Shown piece after piece: positions 1 to 12,408 of a stretch of 64,000 bases of DNA; the first letter of the stretch is position 1, and each line of letters starts with the position of its first letter. The DNA comes from Setaria digitata. Lineage: Eukaryota; Nematoda; Chromadorea; Rhabditida; Setariidae. Made by a program: the position numbers and the translations under genes. The stretch spans positions 62,001 to 126,000 of the forward strand of contig RCAB01000138.1 of assembly GCA_003640385.1 (NCBI GenBank), written 5' to 3'. The notes beneath the pieces are model-generated. The model worked only from the letters and a program-made list of their open reading frames with translations. It had not been told where the DNA came from and made no database searches.

Positions 1-175
1 GAATACGTGATGTCCGCTGTACGCGAAGACAAACGTGCCAAGACTGTACAGTGCGTGAAATGACGGAGATCGATAGACGGCTGACGATTCGCAAGAACTA
101 TAATCATAGCCGACACCAAGCAAAATTAGCGCAACAGCAGCTATTGTACAGAAAAGTGACATAGCCAGAACAAGC
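1..175 (-). CDS. Transporter exon 3 (helices 3 and 4), partial at window edge
   Basis: The acceptor is ACATTTTAG, with the exon starting at base 175. Its first base completes Arg150, then 58 codons run open to base 1 with no donor, so the exon continues outside the window. It encodes LVLAMSLFCTIAAVALILLG followed by a short extracytosolic loop with one cysteine (Cys178) and then SLGTFVFAYSGHHVF. Confidence 0.86.
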
Positions 176-2564
176 CTAAAATGTACATTGTTAAATTATC
201 ACTGTTAACACTGATAAAATGATTAATTCTGGTCCTAGAAATTTAGCAGTCTAAGAATTTATCCATGATTTCGTAATATTACTTTTAGAATGAATGCTCT
301 TCAGAAAGTTCGTGTAACTTTTCCAAGAAAATGTAAAGATGATGTTAAAAAAAGAAATGCAACTGATGGATGTTCAGATACGAGTTCGTTCAAAAAGTGC
401 TTATCAGATTGGATGGATATCATTTATGAAAAATAGGATGTACTAGTTAGTATTATGATAAAGACATACAAGATCTTATCTTTGATATAGTATCTAGGCA
501 AGTAGATGTATCATCAATGATATACCGGACAAACTGGATATCATCTGTGATGCACCGGATCTACTAAATATCATTCATGATATACCGGGACTTATTGGAT
601 ATAATTACCCCGAACATTCTAGTTTCCATTAATGATATGGATATCATCATAATAGGTATAATAGGAAATAATTTACACTAAAGTCATTTGTATTTTCATT
701 TTTTTTTTCTTTTTCTTTCTTTAATTTCATTAACTACCCAAAAATTGAATATTGTATGTTCACATCATTACACAATCACTTTTTGTTTTTTTTTTTTTTT
801 TTTAACTGCTAAATTAATTAGTTTTACCTGAGAATTATTCATTTCTTCTTTTCAAGTGATCACTTTAAGTAATAACAGTACAAAGAATTTTCATGATTTC
901 AAAGAGAATGAGAAACAAAAAATGAAAAATGTACTTTTTATTTTTGTCTCTTTTTTTGTTTTCCTTTTCCTCTATTTTTATTTTTATTTTTATTTTTATT
1001 TTTTTTTTTTTAACGAACCAAAAATCAGCTGGTGATTTGAGAAATGTAACCGGTAAGATTATTAGACAGAGAATGATAAGCAATAAGCAGAAATCCATTT
1101 TAAAACCGGAATATATCAAAACTTTGTGAAATATGCTTGCTGATAGAATAACGTATACAGTAGTGACACCGAATAATGTCGAGTTAACACATAATGCCGT
1201 AAAGGTTCTGAAATTTTCATTTATTTAATTTTTCCTTCTTTTTCTTTGAAAAAAATGTAAATTTTACAAGGACTAAATTATTAGCTTATATATTAAAAAG
1301 CTATAATTTTCATTATATAACGCCTGAAATTTATTTGCAATTCATTATGATTACATTCTGGACTACTAACTATTAGCGTTAAGGAATTATTAGTTCATTT
1401 CAATATGGGAAGTTTAAAAACAAAAAAAAAAAAAAAAAAAATCATGATATTATGAGTGATAGTGATAGACGGTAAAGAAAAAAACGAGTAAAACACAAAA
1501 CAAAAAAAAAGAAATAGGAAAATTTAAACTTGATTCTAGCCTGCTTGAATCATCTCCAAAAAAAAAGTGAGAAAAAACTAACTTCAGAGAAAAAGGTTAG
1601 CTTTTTCTTTCTTTTTAATTCTATATTACCTCATTCTAGGTCCAAAACTACGCAAACCGATTTCCGGATACGGTTGACGACAATGTGATTGATAGACAAC
1701 CCAACGATCTCGCATGATGGCCCATGTTTCAGCCAACAAATAAGCTGTATTTGTAAAGAAAATAGCAATTAGTCCCATGAATATGCAGCCAAGAAGCATT
1801 CCTGGAATAAGAAAGGTTGCAAATCTATTTAAAACAAATATTTCATAATTTTTTGCTAAAAAAATTATTCCTAAAATGAATGGGAAAAAAAGAAGAAAAG
1901 AATCAAGAAAATAATTTTTGAATAAGAAATTTATCCTAAATTTGAATTTAATTCAAGAAAAAAAAAAATTTCGTTTCAGCAAAATTTCTGCTAGAATTAG
2001 ATTAAAAAATAAAATTTACAATACTAATGAAATGATATTTAAAGATTTGTACTAATAACAGTTATTATTTTATACTAAAAAAAAAAAAAAAAAAAGGAAT
2101 TATATCACCTAAAAACAAAAAGCAAAAACTTATATTATGAAAGTGGAAAGGAAAATATTAACCATTTCCATTGTTTTGCATTTAATTTCATTAATTTATC
2201 CAAATTAACTATGTGTTAAAATTTGATTAAAAATTCATAGAAACAATTTTTATAACTATTCCAAGAATATCTTGGAATCAAGCAAACCTGTTTCATGAAA
2301 TCCGGCTGGCATAGCAACAATTCCACCGCCAACCATATCAGCAACAACAATAATAGAAGCAATGAACCAATTATAGCCACGTTCGACATGCATTGGCCCT
2401 GATATGTTATCATTAGTCTTATTTTTTATACCATCCAAGCGTTGATGCTGATTGTTATGCATTTCAATATCCGGAATTTTTCCGGATCTCTGATTATCGG
2501 TACCAATTTCTGTACCTGCTCGTGCTGGTGTTACTGTATATGAATCGCCCACTGCTCTGCTCAT
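1..2564 (-). CDS. Transmembrane amino-acid transporter (Aa_trans / SLC36-like), N-terminal 208 residues, gene runs off the window
   Basis: Joining three exons (2564-2288, 1801-1630, 175-1) gives one open frame of 208 residues with matching phases at both junctions. Residues 1-62 form a hydrophilic cytosolic N-terminus. Helix 1 (about 64-86) carries NWFIASIIVVADMVGGGIVA, the glycine-rich first helix typical of the Aa_trans family. Helix 2 (94-119) is followed by a loop with RRW-like RDRWVVY and RQPYPEIGLRSFG, a pattern I associate with nematode members of this family. Helix 3 is about 151-171 and helix 4 begins near 190 with LGTFVFAYSGHHVF, another family hallmark. The expected role is proton- or sodium-coupled transport of neutral amino acids across plasma, vesicle or lysosome membranes; substrate and location cannot be told from this part. 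The remaining helices, usually about seven more, lie left of base 1. The start ATG at 2564 is the first in-frame ATG and gives a plausible N-terminus. Confidence 0.88.
176..1629 (-). other. Transporter intron 2
   Basis: This 1454-bp intron lies between exons 2 and 3. It is A+T-rich with several poly-T and poly-A runs (for example around 783-803 and 1421-1440). It contains a three-copy degenerate 30-bp repeat at 508-598. Overlapping short frames on both strands at 865-1129 arise from TTTTTA-type simple sequence and are not believable coding. Confidence 0.8.
508..598 (+). repeat. Degenerate 30-bp tandem repeat, three copies
   Basis: Units start at 508, 538 and 568 and are 30, 30 and 31 bp long. 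Each begins TATCAT and contains a GATATACCGG-like core (GATGCACCGG in the second), ending in a CTGGA/CTAAA/TTGGA block. Copies differ at many positions, so this is an old array. It lies within transporter intron 2. Confidence 0.6.
1630..1801 (-). CDS. Transporter exon 2 (helix 2 and cytosolic loop)
   Basis: This exon is 172 nt, bounded by an acceptor reading CTTATTCCAG and a donor AG|GTAATA (GT at 1629-1628). It takes one base from exon 1 to complete Gly93 and leaves two bases of codon 150. It encodes MLLGCIFMGLIAIFFTNTAY at the start and a loop with a CRQPYPEIGLRSFGP motif at the end. The intron before it is 486 bp. Confidence 0.88.
2288..2564 (-). CDS. Transporter exon 1 (start codon, N-terminal tail, helix 1)
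   Basis: This exon is 277 nt and encodes residues 1-92 plus the first base of codon 93. It begins at ATG 2564-2562, inside AAAATGAGC. The donor is CAG|GTTTGC (GT at 2287-2286). Translation beyond the donor soon meets a stop, which supports splicing here. The N-terminal tail is polar and ends in RGYNWF just before the first helix. Confidence 0.87.
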
Positions 2565-3073
2565 TTTCCAAAATTTTCCGTTTTATTTGTTGCTTTTTTT
2601 CTTATCTAAATGTTAAAATAATTCCAATTGCTTTAAATTTTTTATCATAAAAATGAAAAAAAAAAATGACAAATTTCTTTCTTTTGCCTTTTTTATTTTT
2701 CATTTTTATTTCTTAACAATTTCAATGCATAAATTTCGAATCAATCAATAAAATGAAATGCTCCTAGGAAAAAATGATCATTAAATTTCCCATTTAAAAT
2801 TCTAATTGCTGAAATGTTTCACATTTAAATTTTTAAACAATAATAAATAGGGCATTAAAAATTACTGCTCGGATGAAATGTGAAATTTAAAAAAAAAAAA
2901 AAAAAAAAGAAACTTGACTAGCTGTAAATATTAGCTTAAGACGAAAGCAAAATTCAACTCTTTAGTCTTTTTCTTCCTCTTCTCTTCAGCTTAATGCAAA
3001 ATATAAACCATTACATTCATCAGAACAGATATTATAAATAAATTTTATTTGATAAGCTACATGTGGATACGTG

Positions 3074-3293
3074 AGGTCACGTTATCATCTTGCACACATG
3101 TAATAAACTTAGGTAAAATAAAATTGTAGAATGAGCGCCCTCTTAGGACGATTTTTATACGGAGATTAAGAAGGAAGGACAGAGAAATTGTAATAAACGG
3201 ACATTAAGAAGGAAGAACAGAAAAGTTTGATAAAGACCAGTTTTAACTGATTAGGTCACATTTTTTTTTTTTTTTTCTTAAGTGATCAGGTCA
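3074..3293 (+). promoter_or_regulatory. Cluster of three AGGTCA nuclear-receptor-type half-sites (candidate)
   Basis: AGGTCA occurs at 3074-3079, 3253-3258 and 3288-3293, all on the plus strand, 510-730 bp upstream of the transporter start. The last two sit inside 14-base near-duplicates (TGATTAGGTCACAT and TGATCAGGTCACAT) 35 bp apart. AGGTCA is the canonical nuclear hormone receptor half-site, and nematodes have many such receptors. Function here is inference from motif and position only. Confidence 0.3.
3158..3232 (+). repeat. Two-copy tandem duplication of about 37 bp
   Basis: Two adjacent copies share the blocks ACGGA(G/C)ATTAAGAAGGAAG and ACAGA, each ending in a TTGATAA/TTGTAATAA-like segment. 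They differ by a few substitutions. Confidence 0.5.
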
Positions 3294-4218
3294 CATGACA
3301 TTGCAGTGAGATAAAATCGAAGTTCATTTGATTGTTTTCCAAAAAAAAAAAAGAGACAAAAAATGATAAAGGAAAACCAAATTTAGAAATAAATAAAATT
3401 AATAAAGAAGAAATTTCAAGGAAGTAAATATAGAACGAGAAGCAAATAATTACACTTCTCTAATTAAGTGCCCTGTAATGTTTAATACTATGTACTTTTA
3501 TGTGAAGTAATACTTGTCACTATTATTAGGTATGGAAAAATTGATCTTTAATTTGCTAAAACTAACTAATTTTAACTTATTAAACATCCAATTAAATTAT
3601 CAAATTATCTGATTAAGATACCTTATTAGCAATATTAATGAAGTTATTATATTGTTATATGAAAAAAAAAAAAAAAAAAAAAAAAAAGAAAAAGAAAGAA
3701 CGTATTAGAAATATGCTTAATGTATAAAATTTTTTTTTCACCAATAAGCAGCTAAAATTATCGGAATTAAGAAACAAAATGACTGATAGTGATTAGGAGT
3801 GATAGCATTGAATGTAATTTGCTCACAAAATTGCAAATGCTTTTTTTTTTTTTCATGTAAATATCATAGCCTACAGGTTCTCTGAAAAATTATTTCATTT
3901 AAATTTAAAATTTTTGTGTATACAAAAACTGCTATTGATAGAAAAATAATAGAGAAAATTTTTTCACATGCCATTGCAGGATGCCAAGCATCAGAGATTA
4001 AATTTGAAACATTTTTAAAGAACGTTCACAAATAATGCTCAATCGTTTACTGTTATTATTATCTTACGCTATCATCATCCTTATTAATTAACAGATACAT
4101 GACTTTTCATTTTCCTTCTTTTTTTTTTTTTTTTTTTGAAACATTTTTAAAAATTCTCTAATCCCATTTCTTTTCTTTTCTTTTTTTCATTTCGTCTTTT
4201 TCTCCACTCTTTTTTCTT

Positions 4219-4242
4219 CCTCTCTCCCTCTCTCTCTCTCCC

Positions 4243-4279
<37 letters not shown>
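4219..4279 (+). repeat. CT microsatellite, imperfect
   Basis: This is a run of CT dinucleotides interrupted by CCC triplets, about 60 bp, in a longer pyrimidine-rich stretch (4165-4300). Open frames across it on the minus strand encode only repeating Arg/Glu and are artefacts of the repeat. Confidence 0.85.
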
Positions 4280-4524
4280 TTTCCTCCCTTTCCTCCATCT
4301 TTTTGAATTTAAATTTTTTTGCCATAAAATATGTGAGAAATGAAATATTTTTTAGAGACGAATTCTGAATGAATATCAATCAGAGTTGATGAAGTATGAA
4401 ATGGTATCAATCTGTTTTGGTAAGGTTTGAAATGAAGTTTTAAGTTTAGAAATTTGAAAAAAATTTTCCCTTTTTTTTCGAAATTTTCATTTTTTATTCC
4501 ACCAAAGCTATTAATTAAATTATG

Positions 4525-4873
4525 AACAATTTTTGTAGAAAATGGGAGAAATAATTGATTAAAAAACTACGAATAAAATATATTTAGCAAAAATAATACA
4601 TAAACTAAAAAAATAAATCACTAGCAAGTGATAGAATTTCACCTATTTTGAGTAAAAATTTCGGAAAAAAAAAGAAATGAAAAATATTTATTAATTAANA
4701 ACAATTTTTGTAGAAAATGGGAGAAATAATTGATTAAAAAACTACGAATAAAATATATTTAGCAAAAATAATACATAAACTAAAAAAATAAATCACTAGC
4801 AAGTGATAGAATTTCACCTATTTTGAGTAAAAATTTCGGAAAAAAAAAGAAATGAAAAATATTTATTAATTAA
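4525..4873 (+). repeat. 174-bp direct duplication on either side of a single N (likely assembly join)
   Basis: Bases 4525-4698 and 4700-4873 match along their whole length, separated only by an N at 4699. Perfect identity in otherwise unique non-coding DNA, together with the ambiguous base exactly at the junction, points to two contig ends that overlap but were concatenated rather than merged. Confidence 0.85.
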
Positions 4874-7800
4874 CAATTTTTTTAAAATTTGTTGCCATTT
4901 ATTTCGTTTAGAAAGAAAGTCCATAAATTATTCATTTATAAATGATTAATTCATTTATTTTCTTTTTTCTTTTTTTTTTTTCATCATTATTTCCTTTTTT
5001 TTCGCGATGGAAAATAATTTTAACAATAAATATGAAAAATTAACTAAAAAAAAAAAGAGAAGGAAATTACTTACTCTTAGCCAGTATTTTTCGCATCTAA
5101 TTAACAAAGCAATATTAATTAAAATAATTATTATTCGCTGTGAATTGTTGAATTCTGTAACTTCTGCAAATGCCAAAATATTACATGAAATTGTTGGATT
5201 CCGGTATGACGTATTATACGTTTGCATTTTAATATGATGCAATTTTAGTTCGGTGGTTGTCGTACAACCAATTTAAGAAAGACATTAAAAAAAAAAAAAA
5301 AGAAAGAGAAAAGGTTGACGGTTCAATTTATTTGAAATGCTACTCCAAACAGAAATTTTGTCCCATAAAAATAATTTTCAAAATACAACATCACAAATCA
5401 GCAAACAACATCACCAAAATTTTTAACTATTTTTGAATCGTTTCTATTTCAACAAAAAGTAAACAAAAATTTCCTTTCTTTCAATTGTATATTTTCTTTT
5501 CAATCGTTGAAAATTCAATGAAATCGACAAACGAATTTGATTTCCATCAAAATCAGCAAAATAAAATCAATGATGGAATAATTAATTCTTGCGGTAAAAA
5601 GAGACGCTTAAGAAGTGAAAACAAAATTATGCTAATTATTTGTGAAGAATTTTCTTTTTCTCTTTTAATTATTCATTTCATTGTTTTCCCTTCTCCTCTT
5701 CTTTTGTTATTTCTTTCTTTTTGGCTTGTATTACATCATTAGATTAAAATTCTGTGAAATATTGAAGTGTGTCAATAATTTGTTAAGAATTTTTTTTACT
5801 AAATTGTTTGTTTCATCTTTTTTTCTCTTCTTAGTTGTTTTATCTTTAAAATTAAAATTTTATTATTTATTTAATAGCGTATAAGTCAGTTATAATCGCA
5901 ATTATTTCAACTTAAATTGTGCAATTTTCAAATAATTTTCATTCTATAAAACAATTTTTCTGCACTTGTTTAAAGTAATGAAAAAAAAAAAAAAAAAAAA
6001 GAGCAGAAAACATTGAAATGCTTTGATAGGGAAATGACAATTCATAGCTGAGCTGCAAAGAGTTACAAATTTTGGACTAACACAGCTAAATAAACTATCT
6101 CAGTGTAAACTAATAGATGAAAATTTTCCAACGATTTGACTAATTAGAGTGAGACAAAGAAAAAAAAAAAAAAGGACTTACTTTAGGCAAACTGGTTTCA
6201 GTTGCCTTTTTTTGGTATGAAAAATTTTTAAATGACTAATAATTTCCCTTGTCTTACTTTTTACTTTTTTTTTCTTTTTTTTTGAAAGAAAAAAAATTAT
6301 TTCATTAAATGAAAAACATTTTCTTCGAATACATTTATGCACATGATTATAGCATCAATGAATAATTAAAATAACAAAATAAACCTTAATTAGTAATTAT
6401 TTATTTTCTAATAAATGAGGAAAAATTTAGATTTACCTCCGTGTAATAAAAACAGTTAAACAATTCGAGGAAGCTATTGATAATTACAATTAGCATCCAT
6501 TGTTGTTGCGATTTGCTTTACCGCAACTTTTGTAAAGTTCTTTTTTTTTTATATACAAAGTTCATGTTTGCATTAAACGACAAAACAGTTACAAAGATGC
6601 GTTTAAAAGTAATTGATTTTCACTTTATGGAAAACTGGCCCATCGGAATTTGAAAAATTTTAAGATTTCAAAATCATCTTACAAAAAATAGAGAAAAAGC
6701 AAGAAGTGAATCAATCAGAAATTCCTCCCAATAATGTATAATTACTTTCATTATATATTAAAATTCAGCAAATCATATTGGAAATAGAACAAAAAGTTGG
6801 TAAATTTTGAAATTTTAATGGAGAAATTGAAAAGATTTACGTGTAAAATTTGCAATTACATTATTGTTGCCACGATATGCTGCTGATAAAGATGATATAA
6901 TTAAGATTTCGTGCAACATTTTAAGATAACATCATATCATATCACTGATATAGTTTAAATTTGAAATTTTCTCATAGAAATTCTGTTACTGCCTGCCATT
7001 TGGATAAATATTTATTGCTTCATAGCGGCATGCGTTTCATTAATAGTTCATTTAACGATAAGTGATAGGAAATGACAAATGATAAGGCATCGGTAATGGC
7101 GGAAATGAAGAAATGTGTAATAATTATGAATATTTCGAAAATTTCGATCATATAAATCCTACTTAAAGTAATTAATTAAATTATTAATGTTAAAATATGT
7201 GAGTATTTAAGGTGACGTGAGAATTTTTTCATTCAAATATTTCATTTCCTGTAAATGTAAATTTATTTTCGCTTTTTTCTTCTCTATCGGAGTAATTTCT
7301 CCGCCAAAGATTGCCGCAAAATGAAATTATATGATATTAAAAATCTGAATGCATATATATATTCTTTTTTATTTGAAATATCTCTTTAATTTTCTCAAAT
7401 ATTCAGCGAATTGACTAATTACTCATGCACCGTATTTATTTTAATAATTTATAATAGTTTATTGTTATTTGCTGTCATACATGCATTTAAATTGATATTT
7501 TATAAGTGCTACGAACTTTTAATATAATTTAGTAGAAGGAGAAAAAAAAAACTAAGAAAATCAATGAAATAGATGAATTGATGAATGAATATTAATAGTT
7601 TTTAGGTACAGTTACACAAAACTAAGTCTATCACTCATTAATCAGTTAATTCTTTTTTCTTTTTTTTTTCCTTTTTTCTTTTTTTTTTTTTTTTTTTTGT
7701 TAATATTTCATGTGGTAATAGACAATTTAAGTAGGAACTAGGAATAGAAAGTAACCAGTTCGACGTTTATAAAAACTGCGAAAAAAAGAAATCGAAATTT

Positions 7801-9779
7801 TTTTCAGAGTGTAATGAAACTTTCAACAGACCAAAAAATTCGTAATAATATTTCAGGTCAAAGAGAACTGTCTTGAAAAAGGTCATAGATGCTCACTTAC
7901 TGTAATATAAAAATGGGTGAATTAGATTGCATCACTATCAATCAGTGATAATTTCGAAAAATATCAGCAGATGCAGAAAGGAATGCAGCGGAATCAATCT
8001 TTTATTATTACCGTTTTAAAGTTTCAAATTTTACTGTTTACTGATATGCTGAAATACTGAAATATTATCTAATTATTATATTGGAGAATAATCTGCAGTG
8101 ATTATTTAAATGCATGACAAAACAAAAAAAAAAAGACAAAATGTGATTATTGATGTGAAGCACTTTTTGTTGGAGCATTTGTGATATGGCAGAACTGATA
8201 AAGAAATAACTAGCAGTGATAAGAAAATTTTCTAGTCAGCACATTTATGTCATTAGTCTAAACGATGGATAAAAATGAGTGATCCAAATATTTATGATAA
8301 GATTATTTGAAAGGATGAAAAATAAATGATAAAATGGATGTGATAAAATGATAGCTGCTGTAAATTGAAAAATGATCTTAACTTGGATATTTTTTGATAT
8401 GATTTGCATATTGCTATTTTTATTAAATGATTGCAGTGAAAAATAAAATTTATCAATGAATCTATTATCTTTTGTTTCCTTCTTTTTTATTTGAATAATG
8501 GTGATTAATAAGTGCATAAATTTTTGAAACATTTTTTTATTTGAAAACAATTTTGCATTTATTAAAATAATGAAATTGATAGTTTTTTTTTTGTTGTCGA
8601 CTAAAAGTTCACTATAATTAATCGGAGAAAATGAGACAAGCTATTTCAGCCATTTATTTTCACTTCTTTCATTTTGAAATACAATTCTCGGCAAGTATCA
8701 AACGTCAAATTTCATATCATTCCTACTTGTTGCTTTCAAAACTTATGAATAATTAAAACTTACCATTGAAACATCTCGAAAAAAGTAGAGAAGAAAATGG
8801 AAGAAGAATGAAAAATAGCAGAAGTTAGAATTTAATTTTTTTTTTTAAAAAAACAACATAAACTGAAAGCCTACCAAAGTTTATCAAATGATCAACAAAT
8901 TACTCTTGCTATATGATCGATTTCCTGTCTGTCTTCTTTTTTTCACTCTAAAATTTTGCAATAATTTTAAACTTAAAAATTTCCTGATTAACAAGAACAA
9001 CTACAATCAATGATCTCGATATCACTAACTTATAAATCATTCATTGCACTTACACAAACCTTCCTGTATGAATTTTTTTCCTTCCTTCCTTTTCCTCGTT
9101 TTGTTTTTGTTAATTTTTTATGAAAAAAAATTAGTCAGTGCCATATATATATATATATAAAAAAAAAAGTAAAAAGAAGTTAATAATAGAATAAATTTGA
9201 TTAAATAAAATTTGTGTGCTTTTTTGCGTTTCGTATTAAATGTAAAATCATCGGCGATATCATTGGGAATTATTTGAACTAAAAAGTATTATTAAGGGCA
9301 ATTGATTAATCGACCACTAATAATTATCAGTGATATCTTAGAAACTGGGCTTTTTTTTTTTTAAACTTGCAAAAAATTAGAATTTACTTTTATTTTCCTA
9401 ACTGAAGTATTACTTTTCTCTTTTCTTTTTTCGTCTTTTCCTTTTTCCTCTTTTTTTTTTTTTTTTTTTTTTTTTAACTGAAATTACTGCTAAATATTAA
9501 TTAGTTGGCAATTTTTTTTGTTTTAAACTAATTTTTATACTTTTTGTCTGTACAATTCTTTGACTTTTATGGGAACATTTTTGGTCTATTTGAATTACAT
9601 GCGACTAAATTTTGTCTGTCTATAAAAATCATACAATTTTTTTTTGCATTAAATTTCGTCAGCAGTCAAAATGGAACAAAATGAATAAATTATTGAACAT
9701 GTGATGCCACTGTCTGACATTTATTTTTCATAAAAATTAATCGCTGTATTATTTAGGTATGTGATGATTTAATTAAAAA

Positions 9780-9927
9780 ATACAAATTATGAAGATATAA
9801 AGAAACGGTGCAAAAAAATAAAAATAAAAATAAAAATTATACATGTCAGAATATGCATTGAATTGAAAAATATAAATTATAGCGATGATATACAAAAAAA
9901 TTATGCATGTCAATATATGCATTAATC
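9780..9927 (+). repeat. Diverged tandem duplication, about 85-90 bp
   Basis: Two copies share, in order, an A(C/T)AAATTAT block, a GA(A/T)GATATA block, an A-rich spacer, AAATTAT(A/G)CATGTCA and ATATGCATT. They differ by substitutions and by a variable A/T-rich insert in the first copy. Confidence 0.5.
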
Positions 9928-11494
9928 AACTTATTAACTCAGTAATTAATTATGAAAACTACTGAATATGGTGCTCGCTTCGTTAATACAGGCATAGATC
10001 GACTTATTTATAACTGTTCGATTGGAATTTCTTCAAACTGATTATTTTACGTTTATGAAAGAAAAGAAAGGAAATACAGAAATACATTTATTTCTTGGCC
10101 ACTTAATTACCTGAATTAAAATTTAACTGAATTACCCGATCGGAACTAAAGTTGTTAATGAATTGATAAAGCTAGCAAATACAACTAATCACTTCACACG
10201 TTCCTCATTTTGCTAATTGCTAATTAGGTTTAAACACATCAAACTACATTTCTTAGCTGAAAATGAATCTAAATTTATCATTTTACAAAATTTGAGAAGG
10301 AGCAACGGACAGTTTAAAAACGCTAATGAGCTAATAATATGATATGAAGTGAAATATTATTCAATCATTTTGTTATATTTTTTTTTTCTTTTCAGAATTA
10401 TGCATAAATTAAAATCATATATTTTTAGCAGAAATTATGAATTTAGAGTAATAAAATGTAGCATATAATTAGATTGAACTTCATACGAAGTTCTCATTTC
10501 TTTTTCCTTCATTTCACATATTGCTGTTTCTCTTCAAGAAATGAGTTAAAATTAATTTGAAACAGAATCAATTAATTTGATAAAAATTATAAATAAATAA
10601 TTCTTATCAAAAAAAAAATATACATATATATATTGCATTTAGTGATAAAAGAAAATCAACAGCACGTTATGAACAAGCCAATCATAAAAAGTAATCAATT
10701 TAAATATATTTGGTATATGTCAAGATTATTTCGTAAACATTGAAATAATCATTTTAAGAGCGGTTAATGCAAAAGTACATTAATGAATCTGATGATCTGA
10801 AATTGAAATTAATTATAATAACATATACTTAATATTAATGAGCCTAATAATAATTTGGAAATTGAAATTTAATTAAAATTTTTGGGCAGGAATGTTGAAA
10901 TTGATTAAAGGAAAACAAAATTTAGACGCATAATAGATAATATACAGTTATATTGTTGTATAAAACATGAGCTTTCAGGGAAAAATACTTAATTACATAT
11001 TATTCCAAATAAAGATTACTGAATTCCAACGATAAAAGAGGAAAGATAAAAATATGAAAATGCCAAAGCATCAAAAAAATGTTCAATCGTTCAAAATCAA
11101 CAACAATTATTTTAAATACAATTAATTTAATTAGAAATATAAGCTTTTAATTTTTTTTTTTTTTGCATTTTAATAATAAATGATAAAATGATCGTGTTTT
11201 TTTTTTTTTTTTTTTTCTAAATAAAATATATGCTGTTTGGAGTTGCGTCGATGTAGCTTTTCTTCTTTTTTTTTTTTACGCTTTAGCATATTTTCAGTGA
11301 CTACGGAAGTCACTCACGTAAATATTAATTTTTTTACGTGAAGATATCGATGGAAATAGAATTAGCAATGCATTATTCAATTACTAAACGAAATATCTTT
11401 AACGGGCACACTAATTAATAGATTTCAATACATTTGAAGCAAAAAAAAAAGATGGAAGAGATTAATTTGAAATGTAATTAAATAGTTTAAATTA

Positions 11495-11524
11495 AATTAA
11501 AATTAATAAAAATTAATTTTAATT
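11495..11524. repeat. A/T-only inverted repeat, 13-bp arms
   Basis: Arms 11495-11507 and 11512-11524 are perfect reverse complements around a 4-base loop (AAAA). In sequence of this composition such palindromes arise readily, so no role is claimed. Confidence 0.6.
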
Positions 11525-12408
11525 AATTTAATTAAATATTCTGTATTTTATGATTAAATTCCAAACAGAGCAGAAAAAATAAAAAAGAAGAAAAAAAAAG
11601 AAAATATTCATTTGCTGAGAAGTACTTTTGCAATTTTTTGCTTTCTTTTGTCTAATTAATTTTATTTTTTAAAGTTACTGTCTCAGTGGATCACTGAGCG
11701 AAAGCGTCACGTTATTGTCCACTTCTGTGTCATCTTGTTTTGCTCAAATTTTCACGCTGACCCGTTGAAGAATGACGTGATGATAAATGACTATAACGCT
11801 TTTCTGAACACGACAAAGATGATTTCATGAATTTAGCATGCAAAAAACAAGTACATTTCATTTTTCTCAAAAAATTTACTTATTCATTTCGTTTACCATT
11901 TGCCAATTTGTTGTGTTCTCCTGTTTGTTTGAATATTGCAATTATTTTGACGTGAAAATTTTCGAAATTATTTTCATTGCAAATTATTTTTTCCTTTTTA
12001 AATTTTATAAAATTTCATAATTGAAGTGATCGAAAATTCAATCCACTGTATAGAAGAGAAAATGCACGAAAATTCTTAATTTTGTGTTAAGTTTAAGTGA
12101 TCACAGGAATGAATTTAACTGAAAACATCAGTTCCTCTATTCACACGTGTACAAACAACCAGGAAGTGAAAAATTTAATCAAAACTATTTCATTTATTTC
12201 TAGACTTGGATACCTAAGTCTTAAATTTATACTTTAAGCTTTTCGTGCAATTTTGAATCAAACTTTAATTAACAACTAATGCAAAAATTTCGTCTTTGTA
12301 GCAGGAAACATTGCATCAATGCTTCGTCATATTTTATTTTATTGAATGAATTAATCTTCGCATCACTTTTTGATTGTTATCTGTTATATTTTCCGGAAAT
12401 TTCCAAGA

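Larger units (their letters stand above)
2565..4200. other. 5' flank of the transporter gene; no gene seen
   Basis: This is non-coding, A+T-rich sequence immediately upstream of the minus-strand start codon. It includes a slightly G+C-richer stretch (about 3060-3320) with three AGGTCA motifs and a short tandem duplication, and a 26-base poly-A run at 3662-3687. No convincing trans-splice acceptor could be assigned close to the start codon. Confidence 0.5.
4874..12408. other. Intergenic DNA, no gene seen
   Basis: This is very A+T-rich with frequent homopolymers, including T runs near 7680-7698 and 9451-9475. Open frames here are short, on both strands, and low in complexity. Contents worth noting are a diverged tandem duplication at 9780-9927, an AT dinucleotide tract near 9143-9159, an AT-only hairpin at 11495-11524, and a more complex G+C-richer island at about 11680-11830 described in the findings. 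Confidence 0.5.

Noticed and set aside
865..1129. Open frames on both strands in transporter intron 2
   Set aside because: They depend on a TTTTTA repeat and poly-T, overlap each other, and lie inside an intron defined by phase-matched exons.
2216..2413. 65-codon minus-strand frame overlapping transporter exon 1
   Set aside because: Shadow of the real exon in another frame; it runs past the exon donor into intron 1.
4158..4379. 73-codon minus-strand frame rich in Arg and Glu
   Set aside because: Direct translation of the CT microsatellite.
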